Assembly: GCF_014646335.1 (NCBI RefSeq)
Contig: NZ_BMNG01000014.1
Coordinates: 248,001 to 312,000, forward strand
Length of the DNA stretch: 64,000 bases
Reading direction: 5' to 3'
Source of the DNA: Streptomyces lasiicapitis
GTDB taxonomy: Bacteria > Actinomycetota > Actinomycetes > Streptomycetales > Streptomycetaceae
Part shown: piece after piece, positions 16,891-26,323 of the stretch
How the letters are laid out: each line of letters opens with the position of its first letter
Position numbering within the stretch: the stretch's first letter is position 1
Made by a program: the position numbers and the translations under genes
Notes under the pieces: model-generated
What the model saw: the letters and a program-made list of their open reading frames with translations, nothing else
The model's database searches: none
Told to the model about the DNA's origin: nothing

Positions 16891-18144
16891 TCAGAGGCGG
16901 TGGGCGGCGCCGGCCGGGGTCGCGCCCCTGGTGTCGAGCAGGAGCTGGGCCTTCACGGCCAGGCCCTGGAGGTCGTACGTGCGGTGGTGCTGGAGCAGGA
17001 TCGTCAGATCGGCGTCGGCGGCGGCCTCGTAGAGGGTGTCCGCGCGGGGCACCGGATGGCCGAGAACGCTCCAGTGCGCGACGTACGGGTCGTGATAGCT
17101 GACGGCCGCGCCCAGCTCCATGAGGCGGACCGCGAGCTCCTGGGCGGGGGCGGCCTCCTGGTCGGCGACGTCGGGCTTGTACGTGACGCCGAGGAGCAGC
17201 ACGCGGGCGCCGCGCGCGGACTTGCCGTGCTCGTTGAGCAGGGTCGCGGCGCGCTGGATCACATAGCCGGGCATGCGGTCGTTGACCTGCTGGGCGAGCT
17301 CCACGAGGCGCAGCGGGCGGGCGCCGCGCGCGGGGCCCGGCACGTCCAGGGGCACGCCGTGGCCGCCGACGCCGGGGCCGGGGCGGAAGGCCTGGAAGCC
17401 GAAGGGCTTGGTCTCGGCGCAGCGGATGACGTCCCACAGGTCGATGCCGAGGTCGTGGCAGAGCACGGCCATCTCGTTGACCAGCGCCATGTTCACGTGC
17501 CGGTAGTTGGTCTCCAGGAGGTGCACGGTTTCGGCCTCGCGGGGACCCCGCGCGCGGACGACCTTGTCCGTGAGGCGGCCGTAGAAGGCGGCGGCGGACT
17601 CGGTGCAGGCGGGGGTGAGGCCGCCGATGACCTTGGGGGTGCCGGCGTAGCCGTGGCTGCGGTTTCCGGGGTCGAGGCGGCCGGGGGAGTAGGCGAGGTG
17701 GAAGTCGCGTCCGGCGCGCAGGCCCGAGCCCTCTTCGAGGAGGGGGCGCAGGAACTCCTCGGTGGTTCCCGGGTACGCGGGTGACTCCAGGATGACCGTG
17801 GTGTGCGGGCGCAGGCGGGCGGCGAGGGCGCGGGCGGCGTCGGCCACCTGGCCGAGGTCGAGGGAGCGGTCCGCGGCCGGGGGCGTGGGGGCGCAGATGA
17901 CGGCGGTGCGGACGCGGCCGAGCTCGGCGGGGTCGGTGGTCGGCCGGAAGCCCCCCGAGAGCATTCGGCGGACGTCGGCGGCGGTGAGGGTGCCTTCGGT
18001 GCCGTCGCCCGGCAGCCGGCCCCCGGCCAGGTCGGGTGCCCGGACGGGGTCGTAGCCGATGGTGGCGATGCCGCCTGCGGCGGCGGCATGGGCGAGGGGC
18101 AGGCCGAGGTGGCCGAGACCGATGACGGCGAGGTCTGCTGGCAT
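16891..18144 (-). CDS. Nucleotide-sugar dehydrogenase family protein lacking catalytic residues
   Basis: A 417-residue protein with the three-domain layout of UDP-glucose / UDP-ManNAc dehydrogenases. The NAD-binding loop GLGHLGLPLA, ESPAYPGTTEE and a C-terminal LGVTYKPDVADQEAAPAQEL are intact. Key positions are not: the catalytic Cys loop GVGGHCIPxD reads GVGGHGVPLD (Gly263), the Lys before LLEN is His208 (VHLLETNYRHVN), and the Glu in YSPERxxPG is Gly155 (YSPGRLDPG). In the family these residues make and resolve the thioester intermediate when a sugar C6 is oxidised. The protein probably still binds NAD and a nucleotide sugar but should not do the normal four-electron oxidation. No polysaccharide gene cluster is adjacent. 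Confidence 0.85.
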   Translation of the reverse strand: MPADLAVIGLGHLGLPLAHAAAAGGIATIGYDPVRAPDLAGGRLPGDGTEGTLTAADVRRMLSGGFRPTTDPAELGRVRTAVICAPTPPAADRSLDLGQVADAARALAARLRPHTTVILESPAYPGTTEEFLRPLLEEGSGLRAGRDFHLAYSPGRLDPGNRSHGYAGTPKVIGGLTPACTESAAAFYGRLTDKVVRARGPREAETVHLLETNYRHVNMALVNEMAVLCHDLGIDLWDVIRCAETKPFGFQAFRPGPGVGGHGVPLDVPGPARGARPLRLVELAQQVNDRMPGYVIQRAATLLNEHGKSARGARVLLLGVTYKPDVADQEAAPAQELAVRLMELGAAVSYHDPYVAHWSVLGHPVPRADTLYEAAADADLTILLQHHRTYDLQGLAVKAQLLLDTRGATPAGAAHRL

Positions 18145-18252
18145 GGCGGTGAGCCGTCCTTCCCAATAGCCGGGCGGATATAGCCAAAGCGGAACGATCG
18201 CGCAAGCCCTGTGGACAAGATGGGCGAGTGCAATGTCAGACTAGGAGTAAAT

Positions 18253-18369
18253 ATGACCGATTTGTGGGATTGGACTTCTCTCGGCGTCGGAGTGTTGGCG
18301 GCGCCTTCCGCGCGTTTTCCACAGGCCGCGTGGCCGAACTCGGCGGGCGGGGCAAGAATCTGGGCATGA
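18253..18369 (+). CDS. Candidate small ORF upstream of glpD (38 residues, four Trp)
   Basis: ATG 18253 has a well-placed AGGAG five bases upstream, and the frame runs 38 codons to TGA 18369, ending 39 bases before the glpD start. The peptide MTDLWDWTSLGVGVLAAP... has four Trp (positions 5, 7, 27, 37), unusual by chance. Codon use is less GC3-biased at the start than in neighbouring genes. It might be a regulatory upstream peptide or noise. No homologue is known to me. Confidence 0.3.
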   Translation: MTDLWDWTSLGVGVLAAPSARFPQAAWPNSAGGARIWA

Positions 18370-18408
18370 TGTGAGCGCGACCACACCCGAACAGCACGGG
18401 AGGCAGCG

Positions 18409-20115
18409 GTGAGGACAGCGACTCTGGGCCCGGCGGAGCGTGCCGAGGCACTCGCGGGCATGGCCGAGCACGAGCTGGACATTCTCGTCGTGGGCGCGGG
18501 CGTGGTCGGCGCGGGCACGGCGCTCGACGCCGTCACCCGCGGCCTGAGCACGGGCATCGTCGAGGCCAGGGACTGGGCGTCCGGCACGTCCAGCCGCTCC
18601 AGCAAGCTCATCCACGGCGGCCTGCGCTATCTGGAGATGCTGGACTTCGCGCTGGTCCGCGAGGCCCTCAAGGAGCGCGGCCTGCTCCTCGAACGGCTCG
18701 CACCCCACCTGGTGAAGCCCGTCGCGTTCCTGTATCCGCTCCAGCACCAGGCCTGGGAGCGGTTGTACGCGGGATCCGGTGTGGCGTTGTACGACGCCAT
18801 GTCGATGGCGCGAGGCCACGGCCGCGGCCTGCCCACGCACCGTCACCTGACCCGCCGTCACGCCCTGCGCGTGGCCCCGTGCCTGAAGAAGGACGCCCTG
18901 GTCGGGGCGTTGCAGTACTACGACGCGCAGATGGACGACGCCCGCTATGTGGCGAACCTCGTGCGCACCGCCGCCGCCTATGGCGCCAAGGCCGCCAACC
19001 GCGCCCGCGTCACCGGCTTCCTGCGCGAGGGAGAGCGCGTCGTCGGCGCCCGCGTCCAGGACGTCGAGGCCGGCGGGGAGTACGAGATCCGGGCCAAGCA
19101 GATCGTCAACGCCACCGGCGTGTGGACCGACGACACCCAGGCGATGGTCGGCGAGCGCGGCCAGTTCCACGTCCGGGCGTCCAAGGGCATCCACCTGGTC
19201 GTGCCCAAGGACCGGATCAACTCCTCCACGGGGCTCATCCTGCGCACGGAGAAGAGCGTCCTCTTCGTGATCCCCTGGGGCCGGCACTGGATCATCGGGA
19301 CGACGGACACCGACTGGGACCTGGACAAGGCCCACCCGGCCGCGTCCAGCGCCGACATCGACTATCTCCTGGAGCACGTGAACTCGGTGCTCGCGGTGCC
19401 GCTGTCCCGCGACGACGTGCAGGGGGTGTACGCGGGCCTGCGGCCGCTGCTCGCCGGGGAGTCGGACGCCACCAGCAAGCTCTCCCGCGAGCACACCGTC
19501 GCGCACCCCGCGCCGGGCCTGGTCGTCGTCGCCGGCGGCAAGTACACGACGTACCGGGTCATGGCCAAGGACGCCGTGGACGAGGCCGTGCACGGCCTGG
19601 ACCAGCGCGTCGCGGACTGCGTCACCGAGGACGTCCCGCTGGTCGGCGCCGAGGGCTATCGCGCGCTGTGGAACGCCCGCGCGGGCATCGCGGCGCGCAC
19701 GGGACTCCATGTGGTGCGCGTGGAGCACCTGTTGAACCGGTACGGCGCGCTGGCGGAGGAAGTGCTCGCCCTCGTCACCGCCGACCCGGGCCTGGGCGAG
19801 CCGCTCGGCGGCGCCGAGGACTACCTGCGCGCCGAAGTCGTCTACGCCGCGTCCCACGAGGGTGCCCGCCACCTGGACGACGTGCTCACGCGGCGCACGC
19901 GCATCTCCATCGAGACCTTCGACCGCGGCACCCGCAGCGCCCGCGAGTGCGCGGAGCTGATGGCGCCGGTGCTCGGCTGGGACAAGGACCAGATCGAGCG
20001 GGAGGTGCAGCACTACGAGAAGCGGGTCGAGGCCGAACGCGAGTCGCAGCGCCAGCCGGACGACCTGACGGCGGACGCGGCACGCCTCGGCGCGCCGGAC
20101 ATCGTGCCGCTGTAG
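18409..20115 (+). CDS. glpD: Aerobic FAD-dependent glycerol-3-phosphate dehydrogenase
   Basis: A 568-residue protein. The N-terminal FAD motif is LDILVVGAGVVGAGTALDAVTRG (about 24-46), followed by GTSSRSSKLIHGGLRYLE, VNATGVWTD, FVIPWGRHWIIGTTDTD and GGKYTTYRVMAKDAVDEA, all typical of GlpD. The C-terminal DAO-C domain begins near residue 410. The enzyme oxidises glycerol-3-phosphate to dihydroxyacetone phosphate and passes electrons to quinone at the membrane. The start is GTG 18409 with GGGAGG upstream. It is divergent from the degenerate nucleotide-sugar dehydrogenase. Confidence 0.96.
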   Translation: MRTATLGPAERAEALAGMAEHELDILVVGAGVVGAGTALDAVTRGLSTGIVEARDWASGTSSRSSKLIHGGLRYLEMLDFALVREALKERGLLLERLAPHLVKPVAFLYPLQHQAWERLYAGSGVALYDAMSMARGHGRGLPTHRHLTRRHALRVAPCLKKDALVGALQYYDAQMDDARYVANLVRTAAAYGAKAANRARVTGFLREGERVVGARVQDVEAGGEYEIRAKQIVNATGVWTDDTQAMVGERGQFHVRASKGIHLVVPKDRINSSTGLILRTEKSVLFVIPWGRHWIIGTTDTDWDLDKAHPAASSADIDYLLEHVNSVLAVPLSRDDVQGVYAGLRPLLAGESDATSKLSREHTVAHPAPGLVVVAGGKYTTYRVMAKDAVDEAVHGLDQRVADCVTEDVPLVGAEGYRALWNARAGIAARTGLHVVRVEHLLNRYGALAEEVLALVTADPGLGEPLGGAEDYLRAEVVYAASHEGARHLDDVLTRRTRISIETFDRGTRSARECAELMAPVLGWDKDQIEREVQHYEKRVEAERESQRQPDDLTADAARLGAPDIVPL

Positions 20116-20322
20116 GCCGCCGGCCAGGGGATTCTGGCCGGTTTGACCCGAGGAGGGTTGCCAAGGGAGGTATGGGCAGGGAGGTTTGGGGTGGTGCGCC
20201 GGGGTTCACCCGGTGGGAATGTCCATGATGTGGGACGCCGGACCCGCGGCGTTGACCGGTCCCGGGGTGAGGGACAATGAAGGCTCTGTCAGGGCTGGTT
20301 GTGCGGGTAGTTGAGGGGACGC

Positions 20323-22548
20323 ATGTCGGAGGCGGAGCAGACGGGCGGGGCTCGTCAGGATCAGAGCGCACGTCTCCTCGCGGGCCGGTACCGGCTCGGT
20401 GACGTGCTCGGCCGCGGCGGCATGGGCACGGTGTGGCGGGCCAAGGACGAGACGCTGGGCCGCACGGTCGCGGTGAAGGAACTGCGTTTCCCTTCGAGCA
20501 TCGACGAGGAGGAGAAGCGCCGGCTCATCACGCGCACGCTGCGCGAGGCCAAGGCGATCGCCCGGATCCGCAACACCGGTGCCGTGACGGTCTATGACGT
20601 GGTCGACGAGGACGACCGGCCGTGGATCGTGATGGAGCTCGTCGAGGGCAAGTCCCTCGCCGAGGCCGTCCGTGAGGACGGGATGCTCACGTCGCGGCGC
20701 GCGGCCGAGGTCGGTCTCGCCGTGCTCGACGTGCTGCGCTCGGCGCACCGCGAGGGCATCCTGCACCGCGACGTGAAGCCGTCCAACGTGCTGATCGCCG
20801 AGGACGGCCGCGTCGTCCTCACCGACTTCGGCATCGCCCAGGTCGAGGGCGACCCGTCCATCACGTCGACGGGCATGCTCGTCGGCGCCCCCTCGTACAT
20901 CTCGCCGGAGCGGGCGCGCGGCCACAAGCCCGGCCCCGCCGCCGACATGTGGTCGCTCGGCGGCCTGCTCTACGCCGCCGTGGAGGGCGTGCCTCCGTAC
21001 GACAAGGGCTCGGCCATCGCGACCCTCACCGCGGTGATGACCGAGGCCGTCGAACCGCCGCAGAACGCGGGTCCGTTGCTGGAGAAGGTCATCTACGGCC
21101 TGCTCGCGAAGGACCCCGAGCAGCGCCTCGACGACGCGGGCGCGCGGGCGATGCTCCAGGACGTGATCAACGCGCCGGACCTCCCCGAGGACGACCCGGC
21201 CGACCCGGTCGACGCGACGAAGGTCGTGCCGCTGCCGCCCATCCCGCCGCAGACACCGCCGCCCGGCGCCTCCGGGACCCGCAAGGGCGAGGAGGCCGCG
21301 GAGCGGCTGAAGGGCGCGTTCCGCTCGGTCCGCAAGAAGGCGAGTGCCGCGGCGACGTCGGCGCGGGGTGCGGGTGCGGGTGCCGGTGCGGCTGGGGGCG
21401 GGGTTTCGGCTGGGACCGGGACCGGGGTGAGCGAGCGCGGAGCCGGTGGTTCCGGTGCGGCGGGCGGGGCTGCTGCTTCCGGCGCCGCTGCTTCCGGTAC
21501 GGCTGCGTCTGGTGCGGCGGGTGTGGATGACCGTGCAGCTGGTGCTGGTGTCCCTGGGGCCGGTTCGGGCACGGGCTCGGGCACGAGTTCCGGAGTCGGC
21601 TCGGGTGCCGGCGCGGCTTCCGGAGGCGCGGGCGCCGGGGCGGGTGCCGGAGTCGGCATGAACTCGGCCGCCGCGGGCCCGGGTTCGCACGGCGGGGCGC
21701 GGATCCCCGCGCAGCCCGGCATGCCGCCCAGACCGCCGGGAACGGCCTCAAGACCGCCCGCTCGGGCGCCGCTCACGGATGTGGTGCCCCGGCGCACGCT
21801 GGTGATCATCGCGGTGGTCCTCGCACTCGCCGTGCTCGGCACGGTCCTCGCCTTCGCCCTCAACGGCGACGGGGACAGCGGCGCCAAGAGCGGTGGCGAC
21901 AAGTCCTCGTCCAGCGGCGCGACCGCGGGCGGCGACGGCAAGGAGGAGGGCTCCGGCAAGGACGGCGGCTCCGGCTCCGGCAAGGACGACAACGCGGGCT
22001 CCGGCTCCGGCTCGGACGACGGCAAGGGCAAGGAGCAGGACGAAAGCTCCGGTTCGGGCTCCGGCAAGGACGACGCGGGGCAGGGCTCGGACCTCGGCGC
22101 CGGCGGCAAGGGCGACGGCGCCGAGGAAACGTACAAGCACTCCCAGGGCTTCTCGATCGGCCTGCCGAAGGGCTGGAAGTTCAACTCGACCGACACCGCG
22201 GGCGCCCGCTTCACCGGGCCGAACGGGCAGAAGCTGCTCATCGGCTGGACCACCACGCCCAAGGACAACCCGGTGGCCGACTGGAAGAACCAGGAGCTCG
22301 GCATGCGCCGGGCGCAGTACGACCGGATCCGCATAGAGAAGGTCGGCTTCCGCGGCTGGAACACGGCGGACTGGGAATTCACCTACGTGGACGGCGGCAC
22401 GAAGTACCGCTCCGTGGACCGCGGCTTCGTCGTCAACGGCGGTCTGGGGTACGGAATGATGTACACCGCGAAAGCGGACGACTGGGACAGCGAGCAGCGT
22501 CGTACGGCCTGGCGGACCTTCACACGGACCTTCGAGCCGAAGAAGTGA
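20323..22548 (+). CDS. Membrane Ser/Thr protein kinase 1 (PknB-like)
   Basis: 741 residues. An active kinase by motif: Gly loop GRGGMGTVW (30-38), Lys52, HRDVKPSN with Asp150, DFG 168-170, SPE near 194, DMWSLGG. A Gly/Ala/Ser/Pro-rich linker (about 320-485) follows, then one membrane helix (about 490-513), a Gly-Ser-Lys linker and an outside domain (about 605-741) beginning HSQGFSIGLPKGW. It presumably senses something outside and phosphorylates cytoplasmic targets. It is the first of five consecutive kinase genes. TTGACC (about 20252) is a possible -35 box. ATG 20323 is preceded by GAGGGGA. Confidence 0.93.
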   Translation: MSEAEQTGGARQDQSARLLAGRYRLGDVLGRGGMGTVWRAKDETLGRTVAVKELRFPSSIDEEEKRRLITRTLREAKAIARIRNTGAVTVYDVVDEDDRPWIVMELVEGKSLAEAVREDGMLTSRRAAEVGLAVLDVLRSAHREGILHRDVKPSNVLIAEDGRVVLTDFGIAQVEGDPSITSTGMLVGAPSYISPERARGHKPGPAADMWSLGGLLYAAVEGVPPYDKGSAIATLTAVMTEAVEPPQNAGPLLEKVIYGLLAKDPEQRLDDAGARAMLQDVINAPDLPEDDPADPVDATKVVPLPPIPPQTPPPGASGTRKGEEAAERLKGAFRSVRKKASAAATSARGAGAGAGAAGGGVSAGTGTGVSERGAGGSGAAGGAAASGAAASGTAASGAAGVDDRAAGAGVPGAGSGTGSGTSSGVGSGAGAASGGAGAGAGAGVGMNSAAAGPGSHGGARIPAQPGMPPRPPGTASRPPARAPLTDVVPRRTLVIIAVVLALAVLGTVLAFALNGDGDSGAKSGGDKSSSSGATAGGDGKEEGSGKDGGSGSGKDDNAGSGSGSDDGKGKEQDESSGSGSGKDDAGQGSDLGAGGKGDGAEETYKHSQGFSIGLPKGWKFNSTDTAGARFTGPNGQKLLIGWTTTPKDNPVADWKNQELGMRRAQYDRIRIEKVGFRGWNTADWEFTYVDGGTKYRSVDRGFVVNGGLGYGMMYTAKADDWDSEQRRTAWRTFTRTFEPKK

Positions 22549-22715
22549 CGGTGGGGCGGGACCGGTGAGATGGCCGGGCGATGACCGGTGAGATCTCGCA
22601 TCCCCTCAATACGGTTCGGTTGTGGCACGTATCGTGAGTGCTTGCGGAGGGTAAGCAGCCGCAACGAGCCGTAAGACGAACGGAATTGACCACCGGGCGG
22701 ATTGGGGGAGGCATC

Positions 22716-25700
22716 GTGGACGACTATGCGGGACGGGTGCTCGCCGACCGCTACCGCCTGCCGCTGCCCCCGGCCGACGAGTACGAACTCGCCGAGACCC
22801 GCGCCTTCGACACCTACTCCGGCCAGGAAGTCCTGGTCCGGCAGGTGCCGCTGCCGGAGATCGTCGAGGCGGAGGTGCTCGGCGACGAGGCGTACGGCGA
22901 CGGCGATCTCAGCGATGTGCTGCCCGGCGGACTCCCCGAGGGGTTCCGGAGCGCGCGCGGGAGCGCGGGCCGAGGCGGCGCCCGGCGCGCGGGGTCGCGC
23001 GCCACGCGCCGGCCGAGCGACCCGGCCGTCCTGCGCGCCATCGAGGCCGCCCAGGCCGCCGCGCGCATCCCCGACCACCCGCGCCTCGACCAGGTCTTCG
23101 ACGTGTTCGCGGAGGACGGCTCGCTGTGGATAGTGAGCGAACTGGTGGCGGCCCGGCCGCTCGCGGCGCTGCTCGCCGACCGGCCGCTGAACCCGTTCCG
23201 CGCGGCGGAGGTCGCGGCGGACGTCGTCACGGCCCTGCGCGTGCTGCACGCGCACGGCTGGGTGCACCGGAACATCACCGCGCGCACGGTGCTCGTCTGC
23301 GACGACGGGCGCGTGATGCTGACGGGGCTCGCGGCGGGCGCCGCGGAAGAGGCCTTGTGCGGGTACGACCCGCGGCCCGAGGAGGACGATTTCGCGGGCT
23401 TCACGGAGCCCGCGGGGGCCGGGGCCGGCCAACTCGATCAGGGTGAGCAGGGTGAGCAGGGTGAGCAGGGTGATCCGGTCGAGCAGATCGAACAGGCCGG
23501 GGTCGCCGGGGCGTTGGGGCCCGGTTCTGAGTACGGGGCTTCTGAGTACGAGGGTTCCTCGTACGGGGATTCCGAGTACGGCGGTGCGGAGTACGGGGCG
23601 ACCGGTGAGTACGGCGAGGGCGCTGAGTACGGAGAGGCGCCCGCGTATGGAGAGGCCTCCGCGTACGGAGACTACGACGCGTACGGCGAGGCTGGCGCGT
23701 ACGGAGAACACGGCGGGGCCGGAGAGGCCCGTGGCGGCAATGGGTCGCGTGGGCATGCCGCGATCGAGGTGGCGCGGAGCGCGGACGACGGCGGCGCCGA
23801 GGCGTACGGCAGGTCGGAGGCGTACGGCGAGGCCGGGGCGTACGGAACGGCCGAGCGGGACTTGCGGGCGGCGCGGGCCGGTGCCATCGCCGCGTACCGC
23901 GCGGGGGCGGCGCGTGCCGCGGCCCGGGTCAGCGAGGCCGAGCGCGGTGCGGAGGCCGGGGCCGGCGAGGCGGCGGGTGGCGGGGGCCATGGCGCGTACG
24001 GCACCGAGGGCGGTGACGGCACCGGTGGGTCCGGCGGTCCCGGCGGTCCCGTAGGGCACATCCCGGATCCGTACGGAGTCCGTGAGCGGCAGCGGAAGCC
24101 GTGGCACGGGGCCGTGACGAGGGCCGGAGCCGTGCCCGCACAAGGCACACCGGACGCGCAGGGCGCACCGCACGCGCAAGGTGCGCCGAGCACGGCGAGC
24201 GCGCCGGGCGCACACGGCACTCAGGGCGCGCGGCGCACGCCGGGCGCACAGGACTTCCCAGGAGCCGGGAGCGCTCCGGGTGCACAGGACTTCCCCGGGG
24301 CCCGGACCGCTCCGGGCAGGCAGGGCGGCCAGGGCGGACAAGGCGCACCCCTCGCCGGAGGCGCCCCTCTCGCCGGAGGCGCCCCCTTCGGCCAGGCCGC
24401 CCGCCTCGGCCAAGCCGCACCCCCGCACCCCCTCGCCAAGCAGGTCCCGCCCGCCCGGACGCAGCCCGCGCCCGGCCGCGCGCCCGCGCACCAGCCCGCC
24501 CAGGGCCGCCCGCCCGCCAACCAGCCCGCGTCAGGCCGCCCTTCATCGAGCCACCCCGCACCAGGCAGCCCTTCGCCGAACAACCCCGGCCCCGGCCGCC
24601 AGGCTCCGAACCACCCCGGCCCCGGCCGCCAGGCCCCGAACCACCCCGCCCCCGCCGGTCACCCCACCCACGACCTCGCCAAGCCCCCCACCCCCGGCCA
24701 CCCCGACACCAACACCCGCCCCCGCGAAGGCAACTGGGACGACGACCCCGGAGAGCCCCGTCCGCGCCGTGGCCCCACCACCGCGCTCGCCGCCGAGCGG
24801 GCCCGGCATGCCCGGATGACCGTCGTCGGGGCCGTCACCGAGCGGTGGGCGCCGGAGCAGGCCGTGCCGGTGCACGAGAACTGGCAGCTGGCCGCGCCCA
24901 TCGGGCCCGCGACCGACCTGTGGGGGCTCGGCGCGCTGCTGTTCCGCGCCGTCCAGGGCCACGCGCCGTATCCGGAGGACAGCACCGCCGAGCTGGTGCA
25001 GCTGGTGTGCGCGGAGCCGCCCGCGTTCGCGGAGGAGTGCGGCCCGCTGCGGCCCGTCGTCGAGTCGCTGCTGCGTCAGGACCCGACCGAGCGGATCGAC
25101 TTCGAGGAGCTGAGCGGCTGGCTGCGCTCCCTCGTGCGGTCGGCGCCGGAGCCGGACGCGGGCACGCACGTGGTGCCCGCGCCGCCGTACGACGGCGGCA
25201 AGCTGCCCGTCGTACGCCGCCGTGGCGAGGTCGTCCGCAAGCGCCGCGCGCCCGCGCCGGTTCCCACCGGCAACGGCCAGGGCCACGGCAGGCACAAGCA
25301 CAAGCGCGGCCGCGAGCGCGAACGCGGCCCGGACACCCGGCCGGTGAAGGCGCCGCGCCCCGAGCGCGCCCCGAGCCCCGCGCGGCCGCCGCGTTCGCTG
25401 GGCCGTGTGCTGCTCGTCGTGATCCTCGCCGGGCTCGTGGCGGCCGTCGCGTACGCGATGCTGTTCATGCCCAAGTCCGAGGACAAGGCGGACACCGGGC
25501 GCACCGGCAACGCCGGAGAGGTCAGCCAAGGGCCGGAGGACAACCGCCCGAGCCCGGACGAGAAGCCAGGCGGCAGCGGCGGTTCCGGCGAGGACGACGG
25601 CAAGTCGCCGGACCCGGACAAGACGCCCGGCTCGCAGGAGCCGCAGACCGCCGACCCCGACGTCGCCGCGGGCTTCACCGTGCGCAAGGACACCGAGGGC

Positions 25701-26117
25701 TTCCGCGTGGCCGTGGCCAACGGCTGGGACCGGCAGCCCAAGAACGGCCGCGGCCAGGTCCTCTACACGCACGGCGGCTTCGAACTTCTCGTCGTCCCGG
25801 GCCGCGACAGCACCGGCGAGTACGGCACGGACCCGATGACCTACCAGAAGGAGGACGAGCGCGAACTCCAGCCGTTCCGCGACTCCTCCTGGGCCACGTC
25901 CAGCGGTCTTCGCCGCGTCGAGGTGGGCGGACGGTCCATGGCCGAGGGCCAGTTCACCTGGCAGGGCAGCGACGGCGCCGAGGTCTTCGTACGCAATCTC
26001 GCGATGGTCGTGGACGGGAAGTACCACGTGGTGCAGGTGCGCGGCCCCGAGGCCGAACGGGACGAGGTGACGCGGCTGTTCGAGCAGGCGTCGGCGTCGT
26101 ACCGGGCGGGAAACTGA
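22716..26117 (+). CDS. Membrane pseudokinase with ~490-residue insertion in the activation segment
   Basis: 1133 residues. The fold is kinase-like but the active site is gone: the VAVK lysine is Arg42 (VLVRQV), HRD is HRN (184-186) and DFG is TGL (203-205). The N-terminal Gly loop is also absent. Between the TGL position and the APE of ERWAPEQ (about 700) lies an insertion of about 490 residues. It is built of AYGEA/EYG repeats, GEQ triplets, and Ala/Gly/Pro/Gln-rich stretches. The C lobe (PATDLWGLGALLF), one membrane helix (about 895-918) and an outside domain (about 985-1133, DTEGFRVAVANGW) follow. GGGGGAGG precedes GTG 22716. It probably scaffolds or regulates the neighbouring active kinases. 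Confidence 0.9.
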   Translation: MDDYAGRVLADRYRLPLPPADEYELAETRAFDTYSGQEVLVRQVPLPEIVEAEVLGDEAYGDGDLSDVLPGGLPEGFRSARGSAGRGGARRAGSRATRRPSDPAVLRAIEAAQAAARIPDHPRLDQVFDVFAEDGSLWIVSELVAARPLAALLADRPLNPFRAAEVAADVVTALRVLHAHGWVHRNITARTVLVCDDGRVMLTGLAAGAAEEALCGYDPRPEEDDFAGFTEPAGAGAGQLDQGEQGEQGEQGDPVEQIEQAGVAGALGPGSEYGASEYEGSSYGDSEYGGAEYGATGEYGEGAEYGEAPAYGEASAYGDYDAYGEAGAYGEHGGAGEARGGNGSRGHAAIEVARSADDGGAEAYGRSEAYGEAGAYGTAERDLRAARAGAIAAYRAGAARAAARVSEAERGAEAGAGEAAGGGGHGAYGTEGGDGTGGSGGPGGPVGHIPDPYGVRERQRKPWHGAVTRAGAVPAQGTPDAQGAPHAQGAPSTASAPGAHGTQGARRTPGAQDFPGAGSAPGAQDFPGARTAPGRQGGQGGQGAPLAGGAPLAGGAPFGQAARLGQAAPPHPLAKQVPPARTQPAPGRAPAHQPAQGRPPANQPASGRPSSSHPAPGSPSPNNPGPGRQAPNHPGPGRQAPNHPAPAGHPTHDLAKPPTPGHPDTNTRPREGNWDDDPGEPRPRRGPTTALAAERARHARMTVVGAVTERWAPEQAVPVHENWQLAAPIGPATDLWGLGALLFRAVQGHAPYPEDSTAELVQLVCAEPPAFAEECGPLRPVVESLLRQDPTERIDFEELSGWLRSLVRSAPEPDAGTHVVPAPPYDGGKLPVVRRRGEVVRKRRAPAPVPTGNGQGHGRHKHKRGRERERGPDTRPVKAPRPERAPSPARPPRSLGRVLLVVILAGLVAAVAYAMLFMPKSEDKADTGRTGNAGEVSQGPEDNRPSPDEKPGGSGGSGEDDGKSPDPDKTPGSQEPQTADPDVAAGFTVRKDTEGFRVAVANGWDRQPKNGRGQVLYTHGGFELLVVPGRDSTGEYGTDPMTYQKEDERELQPFRDSSWATSSGLRRVEVGGRSMAEGQFTWQGSDGAEVFVRNLAMVVDGKYHVVQVRGPEAERDEVTRLFEQASASYRAGN

Positions 26118-26265
26118 CCCGACTCCTCGTCATACCGAGATACGGAGCCGGAAACCGGCCCGCGCCGCCTTGACTTCCCCGCCGGCGCCGCCACCCCACC
26201 GCCCCCAGCGTCACAGTGCGGTCTCCGATCACCCCCTCCCGTTCCCTGCGCGCGCCCCCCTCCTT

Positions 26266-26305
26266 AACCTGGCTCTGACAAACCTCAAGAACCTGGCCCT
26301 GTCAA
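26266..26305 (+). repeat. Direct repeat pair upstream of kinase 3
   Basis: AACCTGGCTCTGACAA (26266-26281) and AACCTGGCCCTGTCAA (26290-26305): 14 of 16 bases match, 24 bases apart, ending 18 bases before the GTG of kinase 3. Candidate operator or promoter boxes. Confidence 0.6.
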
Positions 26306-26323
26306 GACCAACTGCGGGGGAAC

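Noticed and set aside
23440..24660. Dense short repeats that look CRISPR-like by eye
   Set aside because: They are in-frame coding repeats (GAGCAGGGT, GTACGG words) of the pseudokinase insertion with no constant repeat/spacer spacing.
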